Source: an uncultured Lachnospiraceae bacterium
Lineage (GTDB): Bacteria; Bacillota; Clostridia; Lachnospirales; Lachnospiraceae
Direction: 5' to 3'
NCBI GenBank assembly: GCA_910588965.1
Contig: CAJUSO010000009.1
Coordinates: 34,755 to 74,330, forward strand
DNA: 39,576 bases
In this document: positions 8,105 through 15,725 of the stretch, piece after piece
How the letters are laid out: each line of letters opens with the position of its first letter
Numbering within the stretch: the first letter of the stretch is position 1
Position numbers and translations under genes: made by a program
The notes under the pieces: generated by a model
The model's input: only the letters and a program-made list of their open reading frames with translations
Told to the model about the DNA's origin: nothing
Databases searched by the model: none

Positions 8105-8983
8105 TTAGGGGGATGGGCAGCCCATTCCCCCCAAGGTATTGCTGAGTTGGATAAACTGTTCCAGGGAAAGCGCTTCCCCGCGGATATTCGGGGGAAAGCC
8201 CAGGTGTTGGAGCGCCTCTGCGGCAAGCTCCTTGCGGATGGCAAGGCCGGGGGCGTTCTGCAGCCCATTTGCCAGGGTCTTGCGCCTCTGCTGGAAGGAC
8301 GCCCGGATTATGCCGAATAAGAGTTTCTCATCCTGCACAGGAAGGGGCGGCGCAGGCCGCTTTGCCAAGTGTATGACGCAGCTGCCTACCTTGGGGCGGG
8401 GAAGGAAGCAATGGGGCGGCACATGGGCGGTGATTTCCGGGTAGGAATAATACTGCACGGCCAAGGAAAGCGCCCCGTAATCCTTGGTGCCGGGGGAAGC
8501 CTGCATACGGTCTGCCACTTCCTTCTGCACCATGACCGTGATGCCCGCAAGGGGCATATGGCTTTCAAAGAGCCCCATGATGATGGGGGTTGTAATGTAG
8601 TAAGGCAGGTTTGCCACCACTTTTATGGGGGCGCCGTTATTTTTCTCCTGCGCCAGACGGGCTAAGTCCAATTTCAGGATATCCTGGCAGATGACTTCCG
8701 CATTGGGGTACGCCCCCAGGGTTTCTTCCAGGATGGGGATTAGGTTCCGGTCAATTTCCACTGCGGTTACGGCGCGGGCATTTTCACAGAGGTATTGCGT
8801 CATGGTCCCAATGCCGGGGCCGATTTCTAAGACAAAATCCTCCGGGGTAATCCCGGCGGATTTTATAATCTTTTCTAATACCCTAGGGTCAATGAGGAAA
8901 TTCTGCCCGAATTTTTTCTGGAACCTGAAATTGTATTTTTGCAGTATGGCGATGGTCTGCTGCGGGTTTCCTAAAGATGCCAT
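8105..8983 (-). CDS. rsmA: 16S rRNA adenine(1518/1519) dimethyltransferase
   Basis: Also called KsgA. It dimethylates two adjacent adenines in helix 45 of 16S rRNA during 30S assembly. In the 292 residues are GQNFL (26-30), the SAM motif EIGPGIGT (53-60) and the catalytic NLPYYI (125-130), then the C-terminal ribosome-binding part. It is the last gene of the minus-strand metG-tatD-rsmA group, 101 bp after tatD. The ribosome binding site, AAGGATGG, is modest. The last codons lie within a G-rich inverted repeat (8108-8131) that has no T-run. Loss of this gene normally gives kasugamycin resistance; this copy looks intact. Confidence 0.95.
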   Translation of the reverse strand: MASLGNPQQTIAILQKYNFRFQKKFGQNFLIDPRVLEKIIKSAGITPEDFVLEIGPGIGTMTQYLCENARAVTAVEIDRNLIPILEETLGAYPNAEVICQDILKLDLARLAQEKNNGAPIKVVANLPYYITTPIIMGLFESHMPLAGITVMVQKEVADRMQASPGTKDYGALSLAVQYYSYPEITAHVPPHCFLPRPKVGSCVIHLAKRPAPPLPVQDEKLLFGIIRASFQQRRKTLANGLQNAPGLAIRKELAAEALQHLGFPPNIRGEALSLEQFIQLSNTLGGMGCPSP

Positions 8984-9084
8984 AATCGTTCCATCCTTTC
9001 ATGTCTTTGTTCCCTTTTATGCGTTTCCTTCAAAGATTGGCGTGTATGCAACCGTTCCATGCTTATGGAGGCTATCCTTTGGGC

Positions 9085-9861
9085 TTACGGAACCTTTTGG
9101 AATAGCCTTTTTGCATTTTCTTCGGTTGCCTCGATTACCTTTTCTGTGGGGATGCCCCTTAGCCTTGCAATTTCCTGGGCCACATAAGGCAGGTTCAGGG
9201 AGGAGTTGCGTTTCCCGCGGTTTGGCTCGGGGGACAGGTAGGGGCAGTCCGTTTCCAGCAAAATCCGCCCTAACGGGATGTTAGCTGCCACTTCTTTGAG
9301 TTTTTTGGCGTTGTGGAAGGTCACCACGCCGCCAATCCCGATGTAATACCCCATATCCAGGAAGGCGTTTGCCATGTCCAGGGAATAGGAGAAGCAGTGG
9401 ATGACGCCGGGGATCTGGTTGGCGTGGATGCCCTGCATCAGCTTTAGGGTATCCTCTGCCGCATCCCGGGAATGGATGATGGCAGGGAGCCCCGTCTCCC
9501 TTGCCAGTTCCATCTGGCGGCAGAACCAGAGCCGTTGGCTGCTTCTTGCCGCCTCATCTTTTTCCCAGTAATAATCCAGGCCGATTTCCCCAATGGCTAC
9601 GGTTTTGGGCAGGCGGCTCTTCTTTAAAATCCAATGGTAAATTTCTTCCGTCATCTCGGAGGCTTCACTGGGGTGGATGCCAAGCGCCCCATAGAGGAAA
9701 TCATATTGTTCCGTAAGCGCAAGGGTCTTCTGGCAGGCTTCAAAGGTAGAGCCGATATTGATGACCCGTCCGATGCCTTGGGCTGCTAAGGAGGCCAGCA
9801 GCTCCTCCCTATCCCCGTCAAATTGGCTGTCGTCATAATGTGCATGGCTTTCGAATATCAT
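9085..9861 (-). CDS. tatD: TatD family metal-dependent hydrolase
   Basis: TIM-barrel metallohydrolase, in related bacteria a deoxyribonuclease or D-tyrosyl/D-amino-acid repair-linked enzyme; the exact substrate is uncertain. All metal ligands of the family are present in order: SHAHYDD near the N-terminus (HxH), GEIGLDYYW (Glu), HSRDA (His), HCFS (His) and ETDCPYL (Asp). The 258-residue length is normal. It starts 12 bp after metG, so the two are co-transcribed, an arrangement widely seen in Firmicutes (metS-yabD). AAAGGAGA lies before the start codon. Confidence 0.93.
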   Translation of the reverse strand: MIFESHAHYDDSQFDGDREELLASLAAQGIGRVINIGSTFEACQKTLALTEQYDFLYGALGIHPSEASEMTEEIYHWILKKSRLPKTVAIGEIGLDYYWEKDEAARSSQRLWFCRQMELARETGLPAIIHSRDAAEDTLKLMQGIHANQIPGVIHCFSYSLDMANAFLDMGYYIGIGGVVTFHNAKKLKEVAANIPLGRILLETDCPYLSPEPNRGKRNSSLNLPYVAQEIARLRGIPTEKVIEATEENAKRLFQKVP

Positions 9862-9873
9862 GTCTTTTCTCCT

Positions 9874-11850
9874 TTAACAGATTTCAGCGCCAGAGGGCAT
9901 GTCTTTTTCCGGTACAACCAGTGACAGCCCGCCTTCTTCATTCTCTGCGCACAGCAGCATCCCCTCGGAAAGGGTCCCTGCCAGCTTGGCTGGCTTTAGG
10001 TTTACCAGTACCATGACCTTTTTCCCCACCATCTCTTCTGGGGTATAATGCTTCTGGATGCCAGATACAATCTGTTTTACCTGGCTGCCGATGCGCACTT
10101 GGGAGCACAGCAGCTTTTTGGACTTTGGCACGGCCTCGCAGGCAATGATTTCCCCTACCTGGAACTGCATTTTCATAAAATCATCATAGGAAATCTCTGC
10201 CTTTGGCTCCAGATCGATCCCTGGGGTTTCCGGGGCGTCCTGCAAGCTGCAATCGGAGTCCTCTTCAGGGTACAGTTCCTGGACCCTTGCAATCACATCT
10301 TCTATTTTCATGCGCTCGAACAGGATTTCTGGCTTGTCTGTGACCTTGGAGCCGCTGGGATAATGGCCAAAAGTCCCCAGTTCCTCATAGGGCACTTCAG
10401 CAGCGTTTAGCTGGGACAGTATGCTCTTGGAGGTCTTTGGCATAAAGCTCTTTAGGAGGCTTGCGCCTATCGTGATGCTCTCCACCAGGTTGTACAGCAC
10501 CGTCGCGAGGCGGGGCTTGTCTTCCTCTTTTTTAGCCAGGATCCAAGGGGTGGTCTCGTCAATGTATTTGTTGCAGCGTTTGAACAGCCCCATAATCTCT
10601 GTCAGGGCGTCTGCCACGCGCAGGCTGTCCATCTTGGCCGTCACCACAGAAACGGCTTTGGTTACCGTGTTTTTCAGGTCTTCGTCCATATCGCCTTTGA
10701 CGTCCGTATTGTTCACTTCCCCGCCGAAATATTTGTTGCTCATCGAAATCGTGCGGTTTACCAGGTTGCCCAAGGTGTTGGCCAGGTCGGAGTTGCGCCG
10801 CTCGGCCACAAGCTCCCAGGAAATCAGGCCGTCGTTTTCAAAGGGCATTTCATGGAGGAGGAAATAGCGCACGGCGTCCACGCCGAACACTTCCACCAAT
10901 TCATCGGCATACAGCACGTTCCCTTTGGACTTGCTCATTTTGCCATCCCCCTGCAGCAGCCAGGGATGCCCGAATACCTGCTTTGGCAGGGGCAGGTCCA
11001 AGGCCATAAGGAAGATGGGCCAGTAGATGGTATGGAAGCGGATAATGTCTTTCCCAATTAAATGGAGGTCTGCAGGCCAGTTCTTCTGGAAGAGCCCGCT
11101 GGAATTGCCTTCTGCGTCATAGCCGATTTTGGTAATGTAGTTTGTCAGGGCGTCCAGCCATACATAGACCACATGCTTGGGGTCAAAGCCCACGGGGATG
11201 CCCCACTGGAAGGAAGTCCGGGAGACGCATAAATCCTGGAGCCCTGGCAGCAGGAAATTGTTCATCATCTCGTTTTTGCGGGACACGGGCTGGATAAACT
11301 CCGGATGGCTGTTGATATGCGCAATCAGGCGGTCTGCATACTTGCTCATTTTAAAGAAATAGGCTTCTTCTTGGGCTGGCTGTACTTCCCGCCCGCAGTC
11401 CGGGCATTTCCCATCTACTAATTGGGATTCTGTCCAGAAGGATTCGCAGGGCGTGCAGTAAAGCCCTTCATAGGAGCTCTTGTAAATGTCCCCCTGGCTG
11501 TACAGCTTCTTGAAAATCTTTGCCACTTGTTCCTCATGGTCTTTATCCGTCGTGCGCACGAAGCTGTCATAAGAGGAATCCATCAGATCCCAGATTTCTT
11601 TGACGGTCCCAGCTACTTTGTCCACATATTCTTTGGGCGTAATGCCGGCTTCCTCGGCCTTGATCTGGATTTTCTGCCCATGCTCGTCTGTGCCGGTCTG
11701 GAAATAAACGTCATAGCCTTCCTGCCTCTTAAAGCGTGCGATGCTGTCTGCCAGCACGATTTCATAGGTGTTCCCGATGTGGGGCTTGCCAGAGGTGTAG
11801 GCAATGGCAGTGGTCATATAATAGTTTCCTTTTTTACATTCTGTACACAT
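9874..11850 (-). CDS. metG: Methionine--tRNA ligase
   Basis: Class I synthetase that charges tRNA-Met. The ATG at 11850 was chosen because AGGAGG sits 6 bp upstream; a longer in-frame start at 11886 has no such site. The 658-residue protein has the HIGH-type signature as HIGN (24-27), a single zinc knuckle (Cys132, 135, 149, 152), KMSKS at 304-308, an anticodon-binding helical domain, and a C-terminal tRNA-binding OB-fold (FQVGEI..., KIVSGI-like block, MLLCAE) over roughly the last 105 residues. The length and fused C-terminal domain fit the Firmicutes MetS form. A methionine T-box immediately upstream should raise expression when tRNA-Met is uncharged. Confidence 0.96.
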   Translation of the reverse strand: MCTECKKGNYYMTTAIAYTSGKPHIGNTYEIVLADSIARFKRQEGYDVYFQTGTDEHGQKIQIKAEEAGITPKEYVDKVAGTVKEIWDLMDSSYDSFVRTTDKDHEEQVAKIFKKLYSQGDIYKSSYEGLYCTPCESFWTESQLVDGKCPDCGREVQPAQEEAYFFKMSKYADRLIAHINSHPEFIQPVSRKNEMMNNFLLPGLQDLCVSRTSFQWGIPVGFDPKHVVYVWLDALTNYITKIGYDAEGNSSGLFQKNWPADLHLIGKDIIRFHTIYWPIFLMALDLPLPKQVFGHPWLLQGDGKMSKSKGNVLYADELVEVFGVDAVRYFLLHEMPFENDGLISWELVAERRNSDLANTLGNLVNRTISMSNKYFGGEVNNTDVKGDMDEDLKNTVTKAVSVVTAKMDSLRVADALTEIMGLFKRCNKYIDETTPWILAKKEEDKPRLATVLYNLVESITIGASLLKSFMPKTSKSILSQLNAAEVPYEELGTFGHYPSGSKVTDKPEILFERMKIEDVIARVQELYPEEDSDCSLQDAPETPGIDLEPKAEISYDDFMKMQFQVGEIIACEAVPKSKKLLCSQVRIGSQVKQIVSGIQKHYTPEEMVGKKVMVLVNLKPAKLAGTLSEGMLLCAENEEGGLSLVVPEKDMPSGAEIC

Positions 11851-11933
11851 ATTTTGCCTCCTTTGATTTGTATTCGTAATAGCCAAAAAGGGAGTGGGTG
11901 TGCCAAGGCAAAGGCGCCAGGTTTCGGCGCGGC

Positions 11934-11971
11934 AATAAAAACCCGCCTCCTATCCCGGATAGAAGGCGGGT
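11934..11971 (-). terminator. T-box regulated terminator upstream of metG
   Basis: On the minus strand ACCCGCC...GGCGGGT, with inner CTATC/GATAG, forms a strong hairpin followed by TTTTTATT. The 5' arm lies just after the T-box core, so antiterminator and terminator are mutually exclusive. Confidence 0.9.
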
Positions 11972-12254
11972 GTAACCGCGGTACCACTTCTCTTCCCCTG
12001 CCTCTCACAAGGCAGGGCTTGGCCAGTATCCCCTATCAGGGCTGGAGCCCAGAAGGAAAGGATACTATCCGCTATAACAGGCGGGCCTGTCATTGCCTGC
12101 CTGCAGGGTCTTGCCCTAACCTGGCAGTTCGGCAATGCCGCTCCAAAGCCATCTTCCGCATAACCTCCTGGATCCCTTTTCAGCAGGCGGGACTCTCTGT
12201 GCCGTTCCTTTATGCGTACTCTCTTCTTCCCAGCGTTTTAGAAGTTATCATGTT
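11935..12254 (-). promoter_or_regulatory. T-box riboswitch, methionine specifier, controlling metG
   Basis: Read on the minus strand, Stem I contains an AGTA motif followed by CGCATAA pairing with TTATGCG, then GAA-G-ATG-G. The ATG specifier (12152-12150) matches methionine. Stem III is CCCTGCCT/AGGCAGGG near 12003-12024. The T-box core TGGTACCGCG occupies 11986-11977, and a terminator follows directly. Uncharged tRNA-Met should bind both specifier and T-box bulge and favour the antiterminator, allowing read-through into metG, tatD and rsmA. Confidence 0.93.
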
Positions 12255-12260
12255 TTACAA

Positions 12261-12289
12261 AGAGTACCATAGAAGCAGTTGGAAGTCAA
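12261..12289 (-). promoter_or_regulatory. Promoter for the metG T-box leader
   Basis: Minus-strand TTGACT (12289-12284) and TACTCT (12266-12261) with 17 bp between. The weak -10 is preceded by TGG, making it an extended -10. This places the start just before the T-box Stem I. Confidence 0.55.
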
Positions 12290-12321
12290 GGGGGGAGCAA
12301 GATATCTTCTCCTAAGCCCCC
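12290..12321 (-). terminator. Possible terminator after the chemoreceptor gene
   Basis: On the minus strand GGGGG..., an inner AAGAT/ATCTT palindrome, then CCCCC forms a hairpin 14 bp after the stop codon of the receptor gene. The tail TTGACTT is only partly T-rich and doubles as the -35 box of the next promoter. Confidence 0.45.
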
Positions 12322-12334
12322 AGCCTATGGCAGA

Positions 12335-13918
12335 CTACAGGTGGTCAAAGGCAACGGTTTCTTTTTCCAGCTTAGCCACTACCTCCTGGTTGGCGCCCAT
12401 CTGCTTTGTGATATCCTCCATGTCGGCGGCAAGGCTTCTGGTGCTGCCGGCCATGCCGGTAATCCCGGAAGCGCCGTCGTCAATGGCTTTCGTAATGGTG
12501 CCGATGGAGTCTGCAATCCCAGACATGGAGCTTTTTAGGCGTTCGGTCCTCTCATAGAATTTGTCCATCGTCTGGCGGATATAGGCGGCGTCCTCTTTAT
12601 ATTGGCTTCCTGATTTGACAAAGTCCTGGAATTCCTTCAGGACGGACTGGCTCATGTAGTCAATCATCTGCTGTGCATTTTCGGAAAGGTCCGTTACGGC
12701 TGCGGTCACTACGGTGTTCATTTCCTGGATACGGTTGGCCGTATTCTGGCTGGAATTGGACAGTTCCCGGATTTCTTGGGCTACCATGGCAAAGCCTTTG
12801 CCAGCTTCCCCTGCCCTGGCGGCTTCTACGGAAGCATTTAGGGCAATTAGCTGGGTCTGCTGGGCGATTGCAAGGATGTCGCCGGCCAGGGCCTGGATTT
12901 GGCTGACGCTTTTGCTTTTTTGGATTGCATCATTGAGGGAGTGCAGGATTTCTTCTGTCTTGGCATTGGTAATCTCCGCACTGCTCTGGGCGGACTGCTG
13001 CATGACATCCGCACGGGAATTCATCTGGGCAGTGTAGGCCGTGATAGCCCCGCATTCCTCTGCAATGGTGTGGACCTCCTGCCGCACATTTCCGGTCCCT
13101 CCGTGGATGGAGGATACGTTACTGGCTACCTCTTGGAAGGTAGAGGAAAGCTGCCCCGCCAGGGCAGAGAGCCCAGCGGCGCTTTTTTGGGAGGCATGTG
13201 TCCGTTTTAATACCTCTCCGGTCATGCGGTTAATGTGCCCGGAGCTTTCCTGTATGGTTTTCAGTATGCTTTTGATGGGCGTCACAACGTAACGGGTAAT
13301 CAGCCTAAGGTCCATAAAAACAAGCAGGATGCAGGCGGCTGCGGCTGCAGTGCCCACGGCCAGGGACAGGGAGTAGGCGGCGGAAAGCTGTGTGCGTGCC
13401 TCCTGGGTCTGTTCGCCGATGGAGGCGTTCAGGGCGTCGATATCTGCTTCCATCGCGTTGGCGAAGGAAGCCACATCCCCGTTGGCAAGGGCATAGGCCT
13501 CCTGGGTCTTATGGCTTGCGCTGGCGCAGGCCAGGCTGACCAGGGCGTGTTTGAAAGAGGCGTAGTTGGACTGGAGGGAATCGTACAGGGAGCGGTCTTC
13601 TGGTATGACATGGCTTTCATAATCTGCCAGCATTCCGTCAAGAAGCGTTTCCTCCTCCTTAATCTGCTGCACCAGGGTTATCATGGTGTTGTAATCCGTG
13701 GCAACAATGTGGCTTAAGGCCATTTTATGGATATTCATGGAAGACTGGCAGATTTGGGCCAGATGGCTCTGCCCATCCATGTAATTGTCTGCGATATTGG
13801 AAGCGCTGGCATTCACATTACGGATATTGGTAATGGAAAGGATATTTGAAAAGAGCGCCACGATGCCCAGGAGGGCGATGGGAATGATCAAACGGTGTTT
13901 TAAGCTGATATTTTTCAT
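12335..13918 (-). CDS. Methyl-accepting chemotaxis protein
   Basis: Transmembrane chemoreceptor of 527 residues that passes ligand signals to CheA/CheW. Transmembrane helix 1 is near residues 10-30 and helix 2 near 183-203. About 150 residues lie outside the cell between them, mostly helical as in four-helix-bundle sensors. A HAMP linker (VVTPIK at about 211) leads to the signalling coiled coil. Its hairpin tip at about 357-390 is highly conserved (IALNASVEAARAGEAGKGFA). No C-terminal CheR-binding pentapeptide is seen. It begins 38 bp after a sugar-type solute-binding lipoprotein gene and is probably co-transcribed with it, so the binding protein may present ligand to this receptor. The natural ligand is unknown. 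Confidence 0.93.
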   Translation of the reverse strand: MKNISLKHRLIIPIALLGIVALFSNILSITNIRNVNASASNIADNYMDGQSHLAQICQSSMNIHKMALSHIVATDYNTMITLVQQIKEEETLLDGMLADYESHVIPEDRSLYDSLQSNYASFKHALVSLACASASHKTQEAYALANGDVASFANAMEADIDALNASIGEQTQEARTQLSAAYSLSLAVGTAAAAACILLVFMDLRLITRYVVTPIKSILKTIQESSGHINRMTGEVLKRTHASQKSAAGLSALAGQLSSTFQEVASNVSSIHGGTGNVRQEVHTIAEECGAITAYTAQMNSRADVMQQSAQSSAEITNAKTEEILHSLNDAIQKSKSVSQIQALAGDILAIAQQTQLIALNASVEAARAGEAGKGFAMVAQEIRELSNSSQNTANRIQEMNTVVTAAVTDLSENAQQMIDYMSQSVLKEFQDFVKSGSQYKEDAAYIRQTMDKFYERTERLKSSMSGIADSIGTITKAIDDGASGITGMAGSTRSLAADMEDITKQMGANQEVVAKLEKETVAFDHL

Positions 13919-13956
13919 AATACCTGATACTCCTTATGTTATGGTCCGTACATTTT

Positions 13957-15204
13957 TCATGGGGCGGTAATTTCTGTCACCATGTTGTCTAGCTGCTCCT
14001 GAAGGTTTTTGCCAGAGGTGCTTCCTTCAAGGATGCCCGAAGTAAAGGCAGAGACCGGATCCCAGAAATTCCCTCCGATACGCTGCAGGGAGGAAAATTC
14101 TGACTGTTCCAGCAGCGCTGCGATAGCTGGGGAGCCTTGCACTTCTTCTGAAGCTGCGGCATTCACATTCGAAGGCCCCTGCCCCCGGAGCTGGAAGCGC
14201 AGCTTTTGGTTTGTTTCATTGGTAATCCACTCAGCCAGTTTTGCAGCCCACTCCTGCTCTTCGGAATAAGCGTTTACCCCAATAAGCTTGAAGCCGGAAA
14301 AGGATGCCATCTGGACTTGCTGCCCCGCACAGGTGTAAGAGGGGAGCTTGGAAGCGCTGTAGCCTTTGCCCCAGGCTTCCTCCACAGCCATCGCATTCCA
14401 TGTGCCGCTGATACCGGCAATAATTGTGCCGTTTTGGACGCCTTCCAGGAACCCGGCGTCATCCGTGCTTAGGAACCCTGGGTTTTTTGCCATATGTACC
14501 ATGGCCTTTGCCACGTCGATGCCCTGGATCTTTCCTTTGGTACTGTTCCAGGTGCAGTAGTTGGTGATGCCGTCATCATTGAGCCCTAACGTGAGCCCGG
14601 TATTGCCGAACAGGGAGTAAACATACCATCCAGAGGACCAGTCCATGGAAATTTTTTTGTTATGCCCTGCGGCAATTTCCAGCATTTTATCCCAGGACTG
14701 GACGTCCTCTCCGGAAAAATACTGGCTGTCATAATAAAGGAAATATCCGTTGTCTGCCGTGAGGGGGTAGGCGTATAGGGTATCGTTCACTGAGGCGGCA
14801 GAGACAGCCTCTGGCAGGTTTGACGCCCGTACTGCGTCCTCATTCCCGATTGGTTCCAGTGCGCCGGCAGCGACCAGGGTATTCAGCTGATCGTCCGCAA
14901 AGGCAAAGACGTCCGCCCCGTTTTCTAAATCGCCCATCAGCACGTTGGTGCATTGGCTTTCGCTCTGGGGCTGCAAGGTAATCTGGAAATCGGCCTCTTG
15001 CTGGTATTGGCGTTCAAATCCTTCCATCATCTGGCTGAGCAGTTCCTGGTCTTCCACAGCGCCCCAGACCGTGAGGTTTACGGTACTGGAAGCAGCCGGC
15101 TTGGCTGCATTGGATGCATCAGGGGCCGTATCGTTTTGGCATCCTGCTATTAAGGCGGCCAGCAGGAAAAGGGCCGGGAGCCATAGGTTCTTTTTTCGCT
15201 TCAT
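13957..15204 (-). CDS. Extracellular solute-binding lipoprotein, sugar type
   Basis: Family 1 extracellular binding protein, normally the ligand-capture subunit of a carbohydrate ABC importer. The chosen start (15204) has GGAG 6 bp upstream; a start four codons earlier has no such site. The 415-residue protein has a lipoprotein signal ending in LIAGC with Cys22 as anchor. A disordered linker rich in A/S/T/P follows, then the mature domain beginning VNLTVWGAVED, typical of MalE-like folds. LTADNGYFLYYDSQYF and the aromatic-rich WNAMAVEEAWGKG region fit sugar binding. No permease or ATPase gene lies nearby; the next gene is a chemoreceptor, which suggests a role in sensing. The actual ligand is not predictable. 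Confidence 0.9.
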   Translation of the reverse strand: MKRKKNLWLPALFLLAALIAGCQNDTAPDASNAAKPAASSTVNLTVWGAVEDQELLSQMMEGFERQYQQEADFQITLQPQSESQCTNVLMGDLENGADVFAFADDQLNTLVAAGALEPIGNEDAVRASNLPEAVSAASVNDTLYAYPLTADNGYFLYYDSQYFSGEDVQSWDKMLEIAAGHNKKISMDWSSGWYVYSLFGNTGLTLGLNDDGITNYCTWNSTKGKIQGIDVAKAMVHMAKNPGFLSTDDAGFLEGVQNGTIIAGISGTWNAMAVEEAWGKGYSASKLPSYTCAGQQVQMASFSGFKLIGVNAYSEEQEWAAKLAEWITNETNQKLRFQLRGQGPSNVNAAASEEVQGSPAIAALLEQSEFSSLQRIGGNFWDPVSAFTSGILEGSTSGKNLQEQLDNMVTEITAP

Positions 15205-15260
15205 AATCTTCTCCATAAATCATAATTTTTTGTGTAAGTTTGGAATGGTTCAGTGCCAAT

Positions 15261-15289
15261 ATTTTACCATCCCCTGTGGATTTTTGCAA
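15261..15289 (-). promoter_or_regulatory. Promoter for the binding-protein/chemoreceptor pair
   Basis: Minus-strand TTGCAA (15289-15284), a 17-bp spacer and TAAAAT (15266-15261) preceded by TGG (extended -10). It lies about 57 bp upstream of the chosen start codon and looks sigma-A-like rather than the flagellar sigma-D type. Confidence 0.65.
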
Positions 15290-15352
15290 CGTGGTTTTTA
15301 GCTGCCTGCGGGGCGCCTAGGATGGGGGCTTATGGTTTGGCCCAGAAAAAAA

Positions 15353-15382
15353 TTGCAGGAAAGTTGCGCCCCGATGTATAAA
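15353..15382 (+). promoter_or_regulatory. Probable promoter of a small RNA
   Basis: TTGCAG (15353-15358), an 18-bp spacer and TATAAA (15377-15382) on the plus strand. The predicted start near 15388 is followed by structured, non-coding sequence ending at a strong terminator. Confidence 0.5.
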
Positions 15383-15387
15383 ACGGG

Positions 15388-15535
15388 GATTCCTGTCAAT
15401 ACTATGATTGTCCGGAAGAACAAAGCCCCCACTTGTTCCTCCGGATAAGAAGACTAACCAAAGATAAGGTTAAATACTTATCCTCCCCTTTTTATAAAGC
15501 CCCTGTATGGCAGGACTGCCATACAGGGGCTTTTT
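15388..15535 (+). ncRNA. Candidate structured small RNA, about 148 nt
   Basis: Three consecutive hairpins lie between a promoter and a terminator, with no convincing open frame. Hairpin A: TCCGGA-A-GAACAA (15411-15423) pairs with TTGTTC-C-TCCGGA (15433-15445), with an AGCCCCCAC loop. Hairpin B: GGATAAG (15443) pairs with CTTATCC (15477-15483), enclosing TAACC/GGTTA. Hairpins A and B share three bases. The third is the terminator. GGGGAT near the 5' end could alternatively pair with ATCCTCCCC. It does not match the 6S, SRP, tmRNA or RNase P signatures I know. It could be a free small RNA or a riboswitch-like leader of the dehydrogenase gene 190 bp downstream. Confidence 0.45.
15496..15535 (+). 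terminator. Strong intrinsic terminator
   Basis: Seventeen uninterrupted base pairs from AAAGCCCCTGTATGGCA (15496-15512) and its complement (15517-15533), with a GGAC loop and a TTTTTG tail. No protein-coding gene precedes it on the plus strand, which implies a non-coding transcript. The rest of the gap to 15725 shows only a weak possible promoter (TTTATC then TATTAA) for the next gene. Confidence 0.9.
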
Positions 15536-15725
15536 GTGTGATTTGTGCGTTTTGTGCGGGATGCACGGTTGACTTTCATGCAAAATGATGATACTATCTT
15601 CTTGGGTCTTTTGCACCGTTGTAAGGATTTAAGCAACGTATGGGTGTGGGCCCTGCCCTATGCTTACATAAGGGTTTTTATCAGAAGATTGCATGGATGT
15701 ATTAAAATTATGATAGGAGGATATT

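Noticed and set aside
11422..12315. Plus-strand open frame of 297 codons opposite the start of metG and the T-box
   Set aside because: It crosses the metG coding start and the conserved T-box structure, and its translation has no protein-family character. The RNA element explains the sequence.
15388..15490. SRP RNA, suggested by GTCCGGAAGAA
   Set aside because: The conserved SRP apical loop continues GGAAGCAG, which is absent, and the fold differs.
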